Assembly (NCBI GenBank): GCA_018970085.1
Contig: JAGWXD010000029.1
Coordinates: 1 to 39,683, forward strand
DNA: 39,683 nucleotides
Direction of reading: 5' to 3'
Source: Cyanobacteria bacterium REEB459
GTDB taxonomy: Bacteria; Cyanobacteriota; Cyanobacteriia; Phormidesmidales; Phormidesmidaceae
Positions within the stretch are counted from its first letter, which is position 1; each line of letters opens with the position of its first letter. The notes beneath the pieces are model-generated. The model did not search any database. It worked only from the letters and a program-made list of their open reading frames with translations, and was not told the DNA's origin. Positions 32,102 to 39,683 of the stretch are shown here, in pieces. A program made the position numbers and the translations under genes.

Positions 32102-34294
32102 ATGGCAAAGCGATTCAACATTAGCCTGCCCCGCCTGGTGATCGTCAGTCTGGGTGCTCTCTGTCTGGGCATAGCAACGGCCCTGATTAGCAATGCGCCT
32201 GGTTGCCGCCTGCTCCAGGAAGCCCTGGTGACGCCTTTACACCTGGGCCAGTCTGGCTCCGACAGCGATCCGGTGCTGGGGTTGGTAGACCAGCCGCCCG
32301 ATCAACGCCGGGCCCAATTAACCCGCTACGCCCAGGGGCCCTCCTCCCTCACCCAGCACCGGGCCCGTTACCTGCTGGCCCTGGATTGGCTGCAAACCCA
32401 CCAGGCAGACCGGGCCTTGCCTCTGCTGGCAGGTCTGGAAACCGACTACCCTGTGCTGGGGCCCTATATTTTGTTAGCCCGGGCTGCAGCCCAACGGGCC
32501 ACTGGTCAAACCCAGGCGGCAAACCAAACCCAACACCAATTTGAGCAACGCTATGGTCAAGACCCGGCTATGGCTAACTGGCTTTACCAGTTGGGCCAAC
32601 AGGATGAAACCCAGTGGGACAGGCTACTCCAGGCCTTTCCTCAAGACCCTCAGGCAGCTCAGGTGGCCCAGCAACGCCTGAAGAGCGATGCCCATCGAGC
32701 CGATGCCCTACCCCTACTCATGACCATCGCTGGAGCGAATGTTCGCGGCGTCGATAGCCAGGGGGCCCTGGCTCGCCTCACCAAAGAATTTAGCGGTCAA
32801 TTGCGGCCCCAGGACTGGCAAAGGATTGGCTTTGAGTTTTGGCGGCGACGGCAGTACGCGGCAGCAGGTCCGGCCTATGCCCGGGCGGGGCTATCTCCCC
32901 TCAACCTCTACCGGGCGGCCCGGGGTTACCAAATTGGCCAGCAAAAGGAGCAGGCGATCGCCCTGTTTAACCTGCTCGATCAGCGGTTTCCCCAGGCGGC
33001 TGAAACCGCCACCGGGCTTTTACGACTCACCCTCAGCCTGCCTGACGACAAAGCCCTGGGGGTACTCGATCAGGTGATTAGGCGCTTTCCTGAACGCGCT
33101 GCCGAGGCCATGGCAATGCGGGCTCAGATGCTAGAACGGCGTTCTAACCCCGATCAAGCTCAGGCTACCCGAGACCAGATTTTGCAAGACTATTCCCCCT
33201 CTGAGGCGGCGGCTGAGGTGCGCTTTGAGCGGGCTGAGCAGGCGGCTCGCCAGGGGAACCTAACCCTGGCTCTAGACTGGGGACAGCAACTGTTAAAGGC
33301 CAATGCCCTCAGTGATCGGGCAGCGGCAGCAGGGTTTTGGGTGGGTAAGTGGGCCCAACAGCTAAACCAAGCCAACCTGGCCCAGTCTGTTTTTAAGCAG
33401 GTGATCGCTACTCACCCCGAGTCTTACTATGCTTGGCGAGCGGCCGTAGCCCTGGGCTGGGATGTGGGAGACTTCACCACCTTGCGATCGCAGCCCCCCC
33501 CGTTCGCCCCCCGCCAGCCTCGCCTGGCACTTCCAGCCGGCTCCCCCACCCTTCAGGAACTCTACCGCCTAGGGCAGGACCTGCGGGCCTGGCAGCGCTG
33601 GCAAAGTGAGTTTTTGAACCGCCAACAGCCCCTACCGGCAGAACAATTTGTCGATGGCTTGATGCGCCAGTCCCAGGGAGACTATCTCAACGGTATTAAC
33701 CAGATCACCAACCTGATGGTGGGGCAGACCCCAGAGGGGCAGAAGAGCCTGGATCAGCTAAGGCAACGCCCCGACTACTGGCATGGTATGTATCCCTTTC
33801 CCTATGCCGATCTAATTCAAACCTGGGCGGCCCAGCGCCAGCTTAACCCGCTGCTGGTGGTGGCGCTGATTCGTCAGGAGTCGCGCTTTAGCCCCAACAT
33901 TCGCTCTGCGGTGGGGGCTACGGGGCTGATGCAGGTGATGCCAGATACGGCCCAATGGATCCGATCGCCCGCTGGGCTAGACACCTACGACCTGACTAAT
34001 CCCGAAGATAATATTCGCCTGGGGACCTGGTATTTAGATCACACCCATGGCGAATACAATAACCATGCCCTGTTTGCCGTCGCCAGTTATAATGCTGGCC
34101 CTGGCAATGTAGCCAAATGGATAGGCCAGGGGGGCTATCGGGATAGCGATGACTTCGTCGAGAAAATTCCCTTCCCCGAGACCAAAGGCTATGTCCGTGC
34201 TGTCTTTGCCGGCTACTGGAATTATCTAAGACTCTACAACGATGCCATTGCTAAGCAGGTCAAGCAACTCACGCCATCATCACCAATCCCATAG
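32102..34294 (+). CDS. Soluble lytic murein transglycosylase-like protein (Slt70 type)
   Basis: Cell-wall enzyme predicted to cleave peptidoglycan glycan strands, anchored to or exported through the inner membrane by an N-terminal hydrophobic span (LVIVSLGALCLGIATALIS). From ATG 32102 it has 730 residues (the frame is open from GTG 32087). Residues about 50-530 are helical repeats rich in Gln/Ala (TPR-like U-domain as in Slt70). The catalytic SLT domain is at the C-terminus: NPLLVVALIRQESRFSPNIRS with the catalytic Glu593, then GATGLMQVMPDTAQWI, NIRLGTWYL and VASYNAGPGNVAKWIGQ, then FVEKIPFPETKGYVRAVFAGYWNYLRLY. Signal cleavage is not obvious, so it may stay membrane-anchored. Confidence 0.93.
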   Translation: MAKRFNISLPRLVIVSLGALCLGIATALISNAPGCRLLQEALVTPLHLGQSGSDSDPVLGLVDQPPDQRRAQLTRYAQGPSSLTQHRARYLLALDWLQTHQADRALPLLAGLETDYPVLGPYILLARAAAQRATGQTQAANQTQHQFEQRYGQDPAMANWLYQLGQQDETQWDRLLQAFPQDPQAAQVAQQRLKSDAHRADALPLLMTIAGANVRGVDSQGALARLTKEFSGQLRPQDWQRIGFEFWRRRQYAAAGPAYARAGLSPLNLYRAARGYQIGQQKEQAIALFNLLDQRFPQAAETATGLLRLTLSLPDDKALGVLDQVIRRFPERAAEAMAMRAQMLERRSNPDQAQATRDQILQDYSPSEAAAEVRFERAEQAARQGNLTLALDWGQQLLKANALSDRAAAAGFWVGKWAQQLNQANLAQSVFKQVIATHPESYYAWRAAVALGWDVGDFTTLRSQPPPFAPRQPRLALPAGSPTLQELYRLGQDLRAWQRWQSEFLNRQQPLPAEQFVDGLMRQSQGDYLNGINQITNLMVGQTPEGQKSLDQLRQRPDYWHGMYPFPYADLIQTWAAQRQLNPLLVVALIRQESRFSPNIRSAVGATGLMQVMPDTAQWIRSPAGLDTYDLTNPEDNIRLGTWYLDHTHGEYNNHALFAVASYNAGPGNVAKWIGQGGYRDSDDFVEKIPFPETKGYVRAVFAGYWNYLRLYNDAIAKQVKQLTPSSPIP

Positions 34295-34412
34295 GCGTTC
34301 ACCCCAGGATAAGAACTGGCTGCCCCCAATCGGGGGCGCTCTGCAAGCTGTGACTTGGCAAAGGCACCCTCACACGCGACAATAGAAGTATGTATTTTTT
34401 AACCTCTCGACT

Positions 34413-35156
34413 GTGAACAACGCACCTGTACGCACGGTTTCTGATGCCAAGCGGGACTTCTATACCCACCACACCCGGCCGATTAATTCTATTTACCGTC
34501 GGGTGGTAGATGAGCTGCTGGTCGAGATGCATTTATTATCTGTTAATGCTGATTTCATCTACGACTCCATCTACGCACTGGGAGTTGTGACCACCTTTGA
34601 CAAGTTTATGGTGGGCTATCGACCAGAGTCAGATACCGACTCTATCTTTAAGGCTCTATGCGCCTCTGTGCAAAGCTCCCCTGACCACTATCGTCAAGCT
34701 GCGATCGCTCTGCAGGAGGCCGCTAAGGCCTTAGACGCAGATGGCCTTAAAGCTCTGATAGACCATCCCCATGACAGTCGAGACCACAGCCCCATCGCGG
34801 CCACCCTAGCCACTCTGGTGGATCGGCCAGGCTTCAAGTACAGCCGGGCCTTTGGCATAGGCCTGTATAGCTTGCTAGAACTAACGGCGGGGGAGGCCAC
34901 CCTGGCGGATCAACAGACCCTGACGGAGTGGGTAAACTATCTGGGCGATCGCCTGCATTTACCCGCTGATAAGCTCTCCAAAGACATAGATCTCTACCGC
35001 AGAAACCTAGAGAAGCTAGCCCAGGCTCAAGAGGTCATGCAAGATATTCTGGCGGCGGAGCGCAAAAAGCGAGAAGAGCGATTGCAGGCTGTCACCGCCC
35101 CCGATGAGGCCGGCGTCCAGTCGGCCAGCAGTACCGCCAATAGCCCTGAGGCTTGA
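34413..35156 (+). CDS. thf1: Psb29/Thf1, photosystem II biogenesis and FtsH-associated protein
   Basis: Thylakoid-associated protein of 247 residues, needed for normal photosystem II repair and FtsH protease levels in cyanobacteria and chloroplasts. Recognised by RTVSDAKRDFYTHHTRPINSIYRRVVDELLVEMHLLSVN (signature within: DAKRDFYTHHTRPINSIYRR), FIYDSIYALGVVTTFDKFM, GYRPESDTDSIF, FKYSRAFGIGLYSLLEL and a final coiled-coil (LEKLAQAQEVMQDILAAERK) ahead of a Ser/Ala-rich tail. Translation starts at GTG 34413 (GTGAACAACGCA); no in-frame ATG sits at the proper position. It follows slt by 118 bases on the same strand. A terminator-like hairpin follows at 35164. Confidence 0.95.
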   Translation: MNNAPVRTVSDAKRDFYTHHTRPINSIYRRVVDELLVEMHLLSVNADFIYDSIYALGVVTTFDKFMVGYRPESDTDSIFKALCASVQSSPDHYRQAAIALQEAAKALDADGLKALIDHPHDSRDHSPIAATLATLVDRPGFKYSRAFGIGLYSLLELTAGEATLADQQTLTEWVNYLGDRLHLPADKLSKDIDLYRRNLEKLAQAQEVMQDILAAERKKREERLQAVTAPDEAGVQSASSTANSPEA

Positions 35157-35163
35157 GGTGCAA

Positions 35164-35190
35164 CCGGCTGGGGGGTGCCCTCCAGCCCGG
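35164..35190 (+). terminator. Terminator-like hairpin after thf1
   Basis: CCGGCTGG (35164-35171) and CCAGCCCGG (35182-35190) pair over 8 bp with one bulged C; the loop is GGGGTGCCCT. It is followed by TTTAAT, a short T-run, and begins 8 bases after the thf1 stop. This is the most terminator-like hairpin in the window. Confidence 0.6.
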
Positions 35191-35669
35191 TTTAATACTG
35201 GCTCTTAGAGGCTAGCCCTCTGGCCAGCACCCTGAAGGTGAAAAACCGGCCCCAGGCTCGAGCATCAGAGTCGGGAACTTACCGCCCGCCTCTGCCGTCT
35301 TTATAGTGCCTAGACACTAAGGTCGTAGAGCAAATCGCCAGGCAATCAAACCCCTCCACCGCCTGACCCCTAGTCGACTGGGTCGTTGCGGTTATAGCCA
35401 GACCCGTAGGTCAGGTAATCACCACAATTGCCCACGGCGCATCTTGTCCGCCAGTGGCTGGCTTAAAAGACTCAACTTGAAATTTTTTATGTATTTTTCG
35501 TAAAGCCACGGGAACGGGGACAAAATAGTGACTTTGATCACGTCTAAGACTTTTGGGTAAGTTATTTTTAATGGTATGATTCTTTGTGTTTTGCTACGTC
35601 TGTGTTTGTCAAGCAATTTCTAACAATCCTGGTGGGGTCAGCTTTATAAGCTTAAAGGTGTATTCTAGT
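35191..35669. other. Intergenic stretch between thf1 and the next gene
   Basis: No gene is supported. Left half is GC-rich; right half (from about 35470) is AT-rich with ATTTTTTATGTATTTTTCG and TTATTTTTAATGGTATGATTC, and probably holds the promoter of the 35670 gene. No tRNA or known RNA was recognised. Confidence 0.4.
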
Positions 35670-36935
35670 ATGGTTTCTGAAGATTCCCTCGATGGCGGTT
35701 CTAGCTATTCTGTTTATTCTCCCAACACCGCAGAAGAAGAGGTTCTCTATCAGTATTTTCAGCATTGGCGTCGGCAAGAATCTGCCCATCAGCTACTTGA
35801 GCGATTTCGCAGCTTGTTTTTGGAGGGCAACGTCGATACTGACCATCAGGTTGGTGCGGCCCTATTTGGACTATCTACCAGTCAGGATGCAGAACACAAA
35901 TTTAAATACGTCCTCAACCGGTGCTGTTACATCTTAATTAACTACTGGTATGGCCAGTCTCGCGACCACTGGGCTATACCTGAGCTCATCGCCCTATTTG
36001 ACGATAGAACAACGGTCTCCTCTGTGGCTCAGGTGCAGCGGGTGCGGGCTTTGTTAAGGCAATTTTTGGCCAGTGAACAGTACGTAGCCCTAGATCGACT
36101 GCGAAGAATTTTTCTTGCGCCCAAGGAGTCACCAGCCAATCTGGCGATCGCCGGTGAGCAACCCCTGGCCTCTCGGATTCGCTACTATCCCTTTCTGTAT
36201 GACACCAGTCTGCTCACCCAGGATAGCGGTCAAGAACAGGCCAAAAACATTGGCGACCTGCGGCTTAAGGCAGAGGCCAATTTAGGCATTTGTCTGGCCC
36301 GCTACCACAATTATGGATTGCAGACTCGCCCATCCGCCGGAGCGGCTTCTAACCCTACTCTATTAGAGGCGTCAGAGCTAACCGCAGCCCTTAATTACTA
36401 CACCGGCAAGGTTGATCAGGGGCGCACTCAAAAAGATAGCGCGTCCTGGTTTCAGACCTACAGTAAAACAGCCCGGTGCTTCCGCGACTTTAAAGATGAG
36501 TTTGTTGACTATCTGATCGCCCCCATCGCTGCGGTTGATCCGCGCTATAGCAACAATACCTTTACCCGCAATTTGCGCCAGCACCTGCGGGACACCATGG
36601 CCAATTTTGATGACCAGCAACTCAGTCGCTATATTCATACCCGGTTTTGCCAGCAAGTCTTGAATTTTCTGGTGGTAGACAACCCCCAGCGTCCTGTGTT
36701 TCGGCGATTTTGTCACCTGCTAGAAGATATTGGGTACACCCTCACCATTGGTTTATTGCTGAGGGTGGTACTGTTTTGTAGCGAGGCGAAGCCCTGGCTT
36801 GAGCGACGTTTTTCTGTGTTGTTTAATCTCCATGAACAGCGCCTTTGCAAGGACGTACCCTGGTTAGTTCAGAGCCTGGAACATTTGAATATCGCCCTGG
36901 TGACCAACTTTAACCAAATTGGCTATCAGTTTTGA
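35670..36935 (+). CDS. Unknown large soluble protein, probably conserved in cyanobacteria
   Basis: Predicted 421-residue protein, no membrane span or signal peptide. ATG 35670 is preferred over 35586 because the extra 28 residues are Cys/Val-rich and unlike the rest. Mostly alpha-helical and rich in aromatic residues and Arg: YQYFQHWRRQESAHQLLERF, FKYVLNRCCYILINYWYG, PELIALFDDRT, LRRIFLAPKE, YYPFLYDTSLLTQD, NLRQHLRDTMANFD, RFCHLLEDIGYTLTIGLLLR. The composition and orderly helices mark it as a real gene, but no family is recognised; FKYVLNRCCYILINYW is a good search string. No motif suggests an enzyme. It stands alone between thf1 and the secreted protein gene. Confidence 0.75.
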   Translation: MVSEDSLDGGSSYSVYSPNTAEEEVLYQYFQHWRRQESAHQLLERFRSLFLEGNVDTDHQVGAALFGLSTSQDAEHKFKYVLNRCCYILINYWYGQSRDHWAIPELIALFDDRTTVSSVAQVQRVRALLRQFLASEQYVALDRLRRIFLAPKESPANLAIAGEQPLASRIRYYPFLYDTSLLTQDSGQEQAKNIGDLRLKAEANLGICLARYHNYGLQTRPSAGAASNPTLLEASELTAALNYYTGKVDQGRTQKDSASWFQTYSKTARCFRDFKDEFVDYLIAPIAAVDPRYSNNTFTRNLRQHLRDTMANFDDQQLSRYIHTRFCQQVLNFLVVDNPQRPVFRRFCHLLEDIGYTLTIGLLLRVVLFCSEAKPWLERRFSVLFNLHEQRLCKDVPWLVQSLEHLNIALVTNFNQIGYQF

Positions 36936-36960
36936 GCGGTTAGCTACAGCGGTTAGCTAC
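36935..36960. repeat. Two tandem 13-bp repeats overlapping a stop codon
   Basis: AGCGGTTAGCTAC occurs twice head to tail, beginning at the last base of the TGA stop of the 35670 gene. It may be a slippage duplication; each unit carries the palindromic TAGCTA. Confidence 0.7.
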
Positions 36961-37147
36961 ACTGAGGGACTGGTGAACCGGTACTCACTGGGGTAAGCAG
37001 TTGATGCTAAGTTGCCGGGGGGTTAGTTCCCCCTAGCTTGGTGCGACCTGAGCCCGGATCAGTTGTCTCTGGTGAGGCGATGGCGGGGTAAGGAGTGGTG
37101 CCAATATCAAGAAATCATGATTTTATAGACTTTCTTCCGGTGCTCTC

Positions 37148-37177
37148 ATGCATTGCCATGCATAACTTAAATAAGTT
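37148..37177. promoter_or_regulatory. Paired inverted repeats upstream of the secreted protein gene
   Basis: ATGCAT-TGCC-ATGCAT (37148-37163) is followed at once by AACTTA-AA-TAAGTT (37164-37177). The pair ends 15 bases before ATG 37193 and just before the GGAG ribosome binding site (37182-37185). They could be operator sites or a leader hairpin. The 257 bases from 36936 to 37192 otherwise hold only the tandem repeat listed above. Confidence 0.45.
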
Positions 37178-37192
37178 AACCGGAGTTATTCT

Positions 37193-37726
37193 ATGCGATT
37201 CTATATGATTAAACGGCTGGTGGGGGCCTTGACGATCTCAGTCTCCCTGGGGCTACTCACAGGACCCTCTGCTAAGGCTGGATTATCTACCCTACCTGCG
37301 ATCGCCTACCGCTGCTACATGATTAATGCCCAGGGGGTATTAATTAACCTAGAGCTGGTGTGTGATCCCAACGCCAGATTACGGGCGGCGGCAGCAGCAA
37401 AAGACGCAGAAAGAAGAAAGCGTGCCCTTAAGCAGGGTGAAGCGGTCTACTGTAACTTCCTAACCGAGGCAACAACCCTGACAGAAACTAAAGATAGTAA
37501 GTACAAACTCTCTGTGCCTGCCATCTGCGAAGTTCTTAAAGATGCCAATGGACTAACGCTTTGGATGCAACTGAAAGAGAACGGCAACCGCATCCTTGGC
37601 GAAACCAGTAAAAGTCACTCCCTGGTGCAGGCGGGAGACACTTTTATATTTGATGCAGAGTTTTTTGGGGAGTTTGCCCTGAATCCTGCTAAGGAAGACC
37701 TGAGTGTAATCTACCTGGTCAGGTAA
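37193..37726 (+). CDS. Unknown secreted protein
   Basis: Predicted exported protein of 177 residues with a Sec signal peptide: IKRLVGALTISVSLGLLTG then PSAKA, with cleavage likely after AKA at about residue 29. The mature part has a cysteine pair context (AIAYRCYMINAQGVLINLELVCDPN), a charged helical patch (RAAAAAKDAERRKRALKQGE), and a beta-rich end (AVYCNFLTE, YKLSVPAICEVLKDANG, GDTFIFDAEFFGEFALN). Four cysteines in the mature region could form disulfides. GGAG nine bases upstream supports ATG 37193. No family recognised; a periplasmic or surface role is inference only. Confidence 0.7.
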   Translation: MRFYMIKRLVGALTISVSLGLLTGPSAKAGLSTLPAIAYRCYMINAQGVLINLELVCDPNARLRAAAAAKDAERRKRALKQGEAVYCNFLTEATTLTETKDSKYKLSVPAICEVLKDANGLTLWMQLKENGNRILGETSKSHSLVQAGDTFIFDAEFFGEFALNPAKEDLSVIYLVR

Positions 37727-37791
37727 AGCTGTAATAGTTAGGACTTTATCTGACACACCGCGTAAACTAGCACTGGCTTAGGAGTATCGCC

Positions 37792-38222
37792 ATGACTACC
37801 CAAGAGAAGATTGTGAAGAACAAATTGGGTCTGCTAAACCTGGCCAAGACCCTCGGCAATGTCTCTCAAGCCTGTAAGGTGATGGGGGTCTCTCGAGACA
37901 CCTTCTGCCGCTATCACGAGTTATAGGAAACCGGGAGCGAATTGGCCTTGCAGGAGAGTGATCGTCGTTAACCCTGGGTCAAAAACCGTGTTGACATCGA
38001 TACCTTACCTACACGTGACTGGCCACGGTCACGCTTAAACCCACCCTAGTCGCGGCTGAACTGCTTAATGACCGGGTGTTCCCTTCTATGAAGCCCAGGG
38101 TGTGCGCCTCTTTCGCGTCCTCACCGACCGAGGTACTGACTACTGCGGCAATGTGACCCACCCCGAATACCAGCTCTACCTGGCCATTGAGGACATTGAC
38201 CACAGCCGCCTCCAAGGTCAGC
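37792..38222 (+). pseudogene. Decayed IS481-family transposase
   Basis: Two remnants of one gene. The intact-looking start, ATG 37792 to stop 37926, reads MTTQEKIVKNKLGLLNLAKT, then NVSQACKVMGVSRDTFCRYHEL: the N-terminal helix-turn-helix of IS481 transposases, cut short by a stop. After a gap, different frames give AAELLNDRVFP (from about 38052) and FYEAQGVRLFRVLTDRGTDYCGN (from about 38084), then PEYQLYLAIEDIDHSR, from the catalytic DDE core; LTDRGTDYCG carries one catalytic Asp. At least two frameshifts and an internal deletion of the region with the first Asp are evident, and the C-terminal part is missing, so it is inactive. AGGAG at 37780 is a relic of its start. It abuts the 3' end of the mannosidase gene. 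No terminal inverted repeats were found. Confidence 0.85.
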
Positions 38223-38228
38223 ACAGAT

Positions 38229-39683
38229 TCAGGTTAGGTTTGACGCCACCAGGCTCAGACAGATGATTTGCCAAGGCTTAACCTCCACCTCCACTGGCGA
38301 GCTGCCTGCCAGGTCTTGGGCCCAAGCGGCGGGCCCTGGCTGCTCTAACAGGTTCACCTCACCCCGGTAGTTCAGGGGAATGGGGCTTTGAAGCCTCAGG
38401 GTACAGGGTTGTCCCTTGCTCTCGTAGCCCCGCAAAATATACTGATGGGGATGGTCTTCTGAGGGTTTAAAAGCGGTTACCACAAAGCTGTTGTCCCCTA
38501 AATTGATAAAACTGGCTGTGGCACTCTGGGTCTCAGCTCGGGAGAAATTTTGCTGCCCACCTACCAGCCAGGGGCGCAGGGGCAGACTCAGATTGCGGGC
38601 CAGTTGTACGGTGTTGGCAGTTTGCCAGGATTGGGCGTGGGAATAGAGGGCATAGGTAAACTGGTGAGCCCCGCGATCTGCCTGGGGATCGGGCCAGAGG
38701 GGAGATTTGAGTAGGGTCAGGCGGAGCTGGTCGGGCCTGGCGTCGAAGCCATGTTTGTAATCGGTGATAATGCTCAGCCCCCGATCGCCCTGACTCAGGT
38801 CAGCCCAACGCAAGGCAGGGATCTCCCAACGGGCCTGATCTTTGGGAGTTTGGGGGGTGGTGGGCCGGTCGATCGCCCCAAAGGGGATTTCGTAGGTGGC
38901 CTGGGGAGCGTTGATGGTGCAGGGGAAGGCAGCCTTCACCAGGACCTGGTCTTCTTGCCAATCCACCTGGCTACGAATCACCACCAGGGGAGCCTGCCAA
39001 TCCAGGCTGTAGTCCTGCACAACGGTGGATTGCCGGAACCGCCGCACCACCCGGATGGTCTGGCGGCAGGGGCCGTACTCCAGCCAGGTGAGTTGCTCTA
39101 GCTGAAACTCCGGCAGCGGATGGTGGCTGTAGTCAGGGGCCAGATTCCAGGCATCCCAGTATTGACCCTGATCGGCAAAGGCCTGCAGGTGGTTGCCAGG
39201 GCCGCTCAGGACCTCGGTCTGACTGCGGAGATCGACCAAACTGGCAATATCACCGCTGGTTTGATCCAGCCTAACCCGTAGATAGCCGTTGTCCAGAACC
39301 CAGTCTGCGGGGGGCAGGGGCGGATCATCCCTGGTGTCATCCGCAACTAACCAGAGAACCCTGTAGCCCAGGGGTGGAATGGGGGGGGCAGCAACCAGCA
39401 GGGTTGTCCCCTGCCCATCTACCGCCGCCTGGCTGGGGAGGAATCGACCTTCCTCATCTACCACCCGCCAGGGCCCGACCGGGGGGCAGGGCAGGGCGAC
39501 CACCTCCTGTCGGCTCCAGTTCAGGGAGTTGAAGACCATCCGGGCGATCGCCCCCGGCAACGGGGGGGGCGGCAGGGGGCAATGGCTGGCCAGCCGGGCC
39601 AGGGCATTGTGCAACACTTGGTCGGCACTGGTCAGGGCGGCCTGCCAATCCTGATTGGCCTGGTCAAACACCGCCCCAATCGA
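38229..39683 (-). CDS. Alpha-mannosidase (GH38), C-terminal part, cut by the window edge
   Basis: The frame is open to the right window edge, so only the last 484 or so residues are seen; the N-terminal catalytic barrel lies beyond. The GTG at 39671 should not be taken as the start: the preceding codons read SIGA in frame and the sequence after it, VFDQANQDWQAALTSAD, is internal to GH38 proteins. The visible part is the beta-rich C-terminal domain: IARMVFNSLNWSRQEVVAL, GYRVLWLVADD, VLDNGYLRVRLDQTSGDIASL, AFADQGQYWDAWNLAPDY, WQEDQVLVKAAFP, YEIPFGAIDRPTTP, RGLSIITDYKHGFDARPDQL, LTLLKSPLWPDPQADRGAHQ, FTYALYSHAQSWQ. It would hydrolyse alpha-mannosides; substrate unknown. Ends at TGA next to the IS481 remnant. 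Confidence 0.9.
   Translation of the reverse strand, partial: SIGAVFDQANQDWQAALTSADQVLHNALARLASHCPLPPPPLPGAIARMVFNSLNWSRQEVVALPCPPVGPWRVVDEEGRFLPSQAAVDGQGTTLLVAAPPIPPLGYRVLWLVADDTRDDPPLPPADWVLDNGYLRVRLDQTSGDIASLVDLRSQTEVLSGPGNHLQAFADQGQYWDAWNLAPDYSHHPLPEFQLEQLTWLEYGPCRQTIRVVRRFRQSTVVQDYSLDWQAPLVVIRSQVDWQEDQVLVKAAFPCTINAPQATYEIPFGAIDRPTTPQTPKDQARWEIPALRWADLSQGDRGLSIITDYKHGFDARPDQLRLTLLKSPLWPDPQADRGAHQFTYALYSHAQSWQTANTVQLARNLSLPLRPWLVGGQQNFSRAETQSATASFINLGDNSFVVTAFKPSEDHPHQYILRGYESKGQPCTLRLQSPIPLNYRGEVNLLEQPGPAAWAQDLAGSSPVEVEVKPWQIICLSLVASNLT

Overview
The window looks like a chromosomal segment of a GC-rich cyanobacterium. Evidence: a photosystem I subunit (PsaK), the thylakoid/PSII protein Psb29/Thf1, many copies of the cyanobacterial palindrome GCGATCGC (HIP1), and several small proteins of cyanobacterial type. 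The lineage cannot be fixed more finely from sequence alone. No rRNA, tRNA, CRISPR array, intact insertion sequence or phage gene was recognised. Nearly all of it is core metabolism and housekeeping; the accessory-looking parts are about 15.5-21.7 kb and 37.7-38.2 kb.

Left part (1-15 kb): a NIL-like small protein, then metY and metX (direct sulfhydrylation route to homocysteine) on +; a phosphohexomutase on -; an ABC-2 permease; a SIMPL-domain secreted protein; a GNAT acetyltransferase; a YbjN-type protein; a membrane metalloprotease with CBS-like domain; psaK divergent from trpF; a PEP-synthase-like protein whose ATP-binding half is degenerate; cysH (PAPS reductase); a Bcp/PrxQ peroxiredoxin; and 5-formyl-THF cyclo-ligase. 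Sulfur and methionine/one-carbon functions recur (metX, metY, cysH, cyclo-ligase) but are not one operon.

Middle part (15.2-21.7 kb): the most unusual region. Five genes of no recognised pathway lie in one direction (-). Four of them (15560-16015, C-terminus of 16845-18485, C-terminus of 18549-19178, and 19589-20017) appear to carry the same roughly 95-110 residue all-beta module, in one case fused to an SMI1/KNR4 (SUKH) domain. Part of the region is visibly more AT-rich than its surroundings, contains a perfect 26-bp palindrome, has an approximately 1-kb gene-poor leader, and ends at a divergent PAS-like/LuxR-type regulator. This is the best candidate for an undescribed system.

Right part (21.8-39.7 kb): a small lipoprotein; ilvH-dapB coupled by a TAATG overlap; a large GTPase with a hydrophobic C-terminal part; a second YbjN-like protein; apolipoprotein N-acyltransferase (lnt); a Ski2-like helicase; a zinc-finger-less DnaJ; a Slt70-like lytic transglycosylase; psb29/thf1; a large unknown protein; a secreted unknown protein; a decayed IS481-type transposase; and the C-terminal part of a GH38 alpha-mannosidase that runs off the window's right edge.
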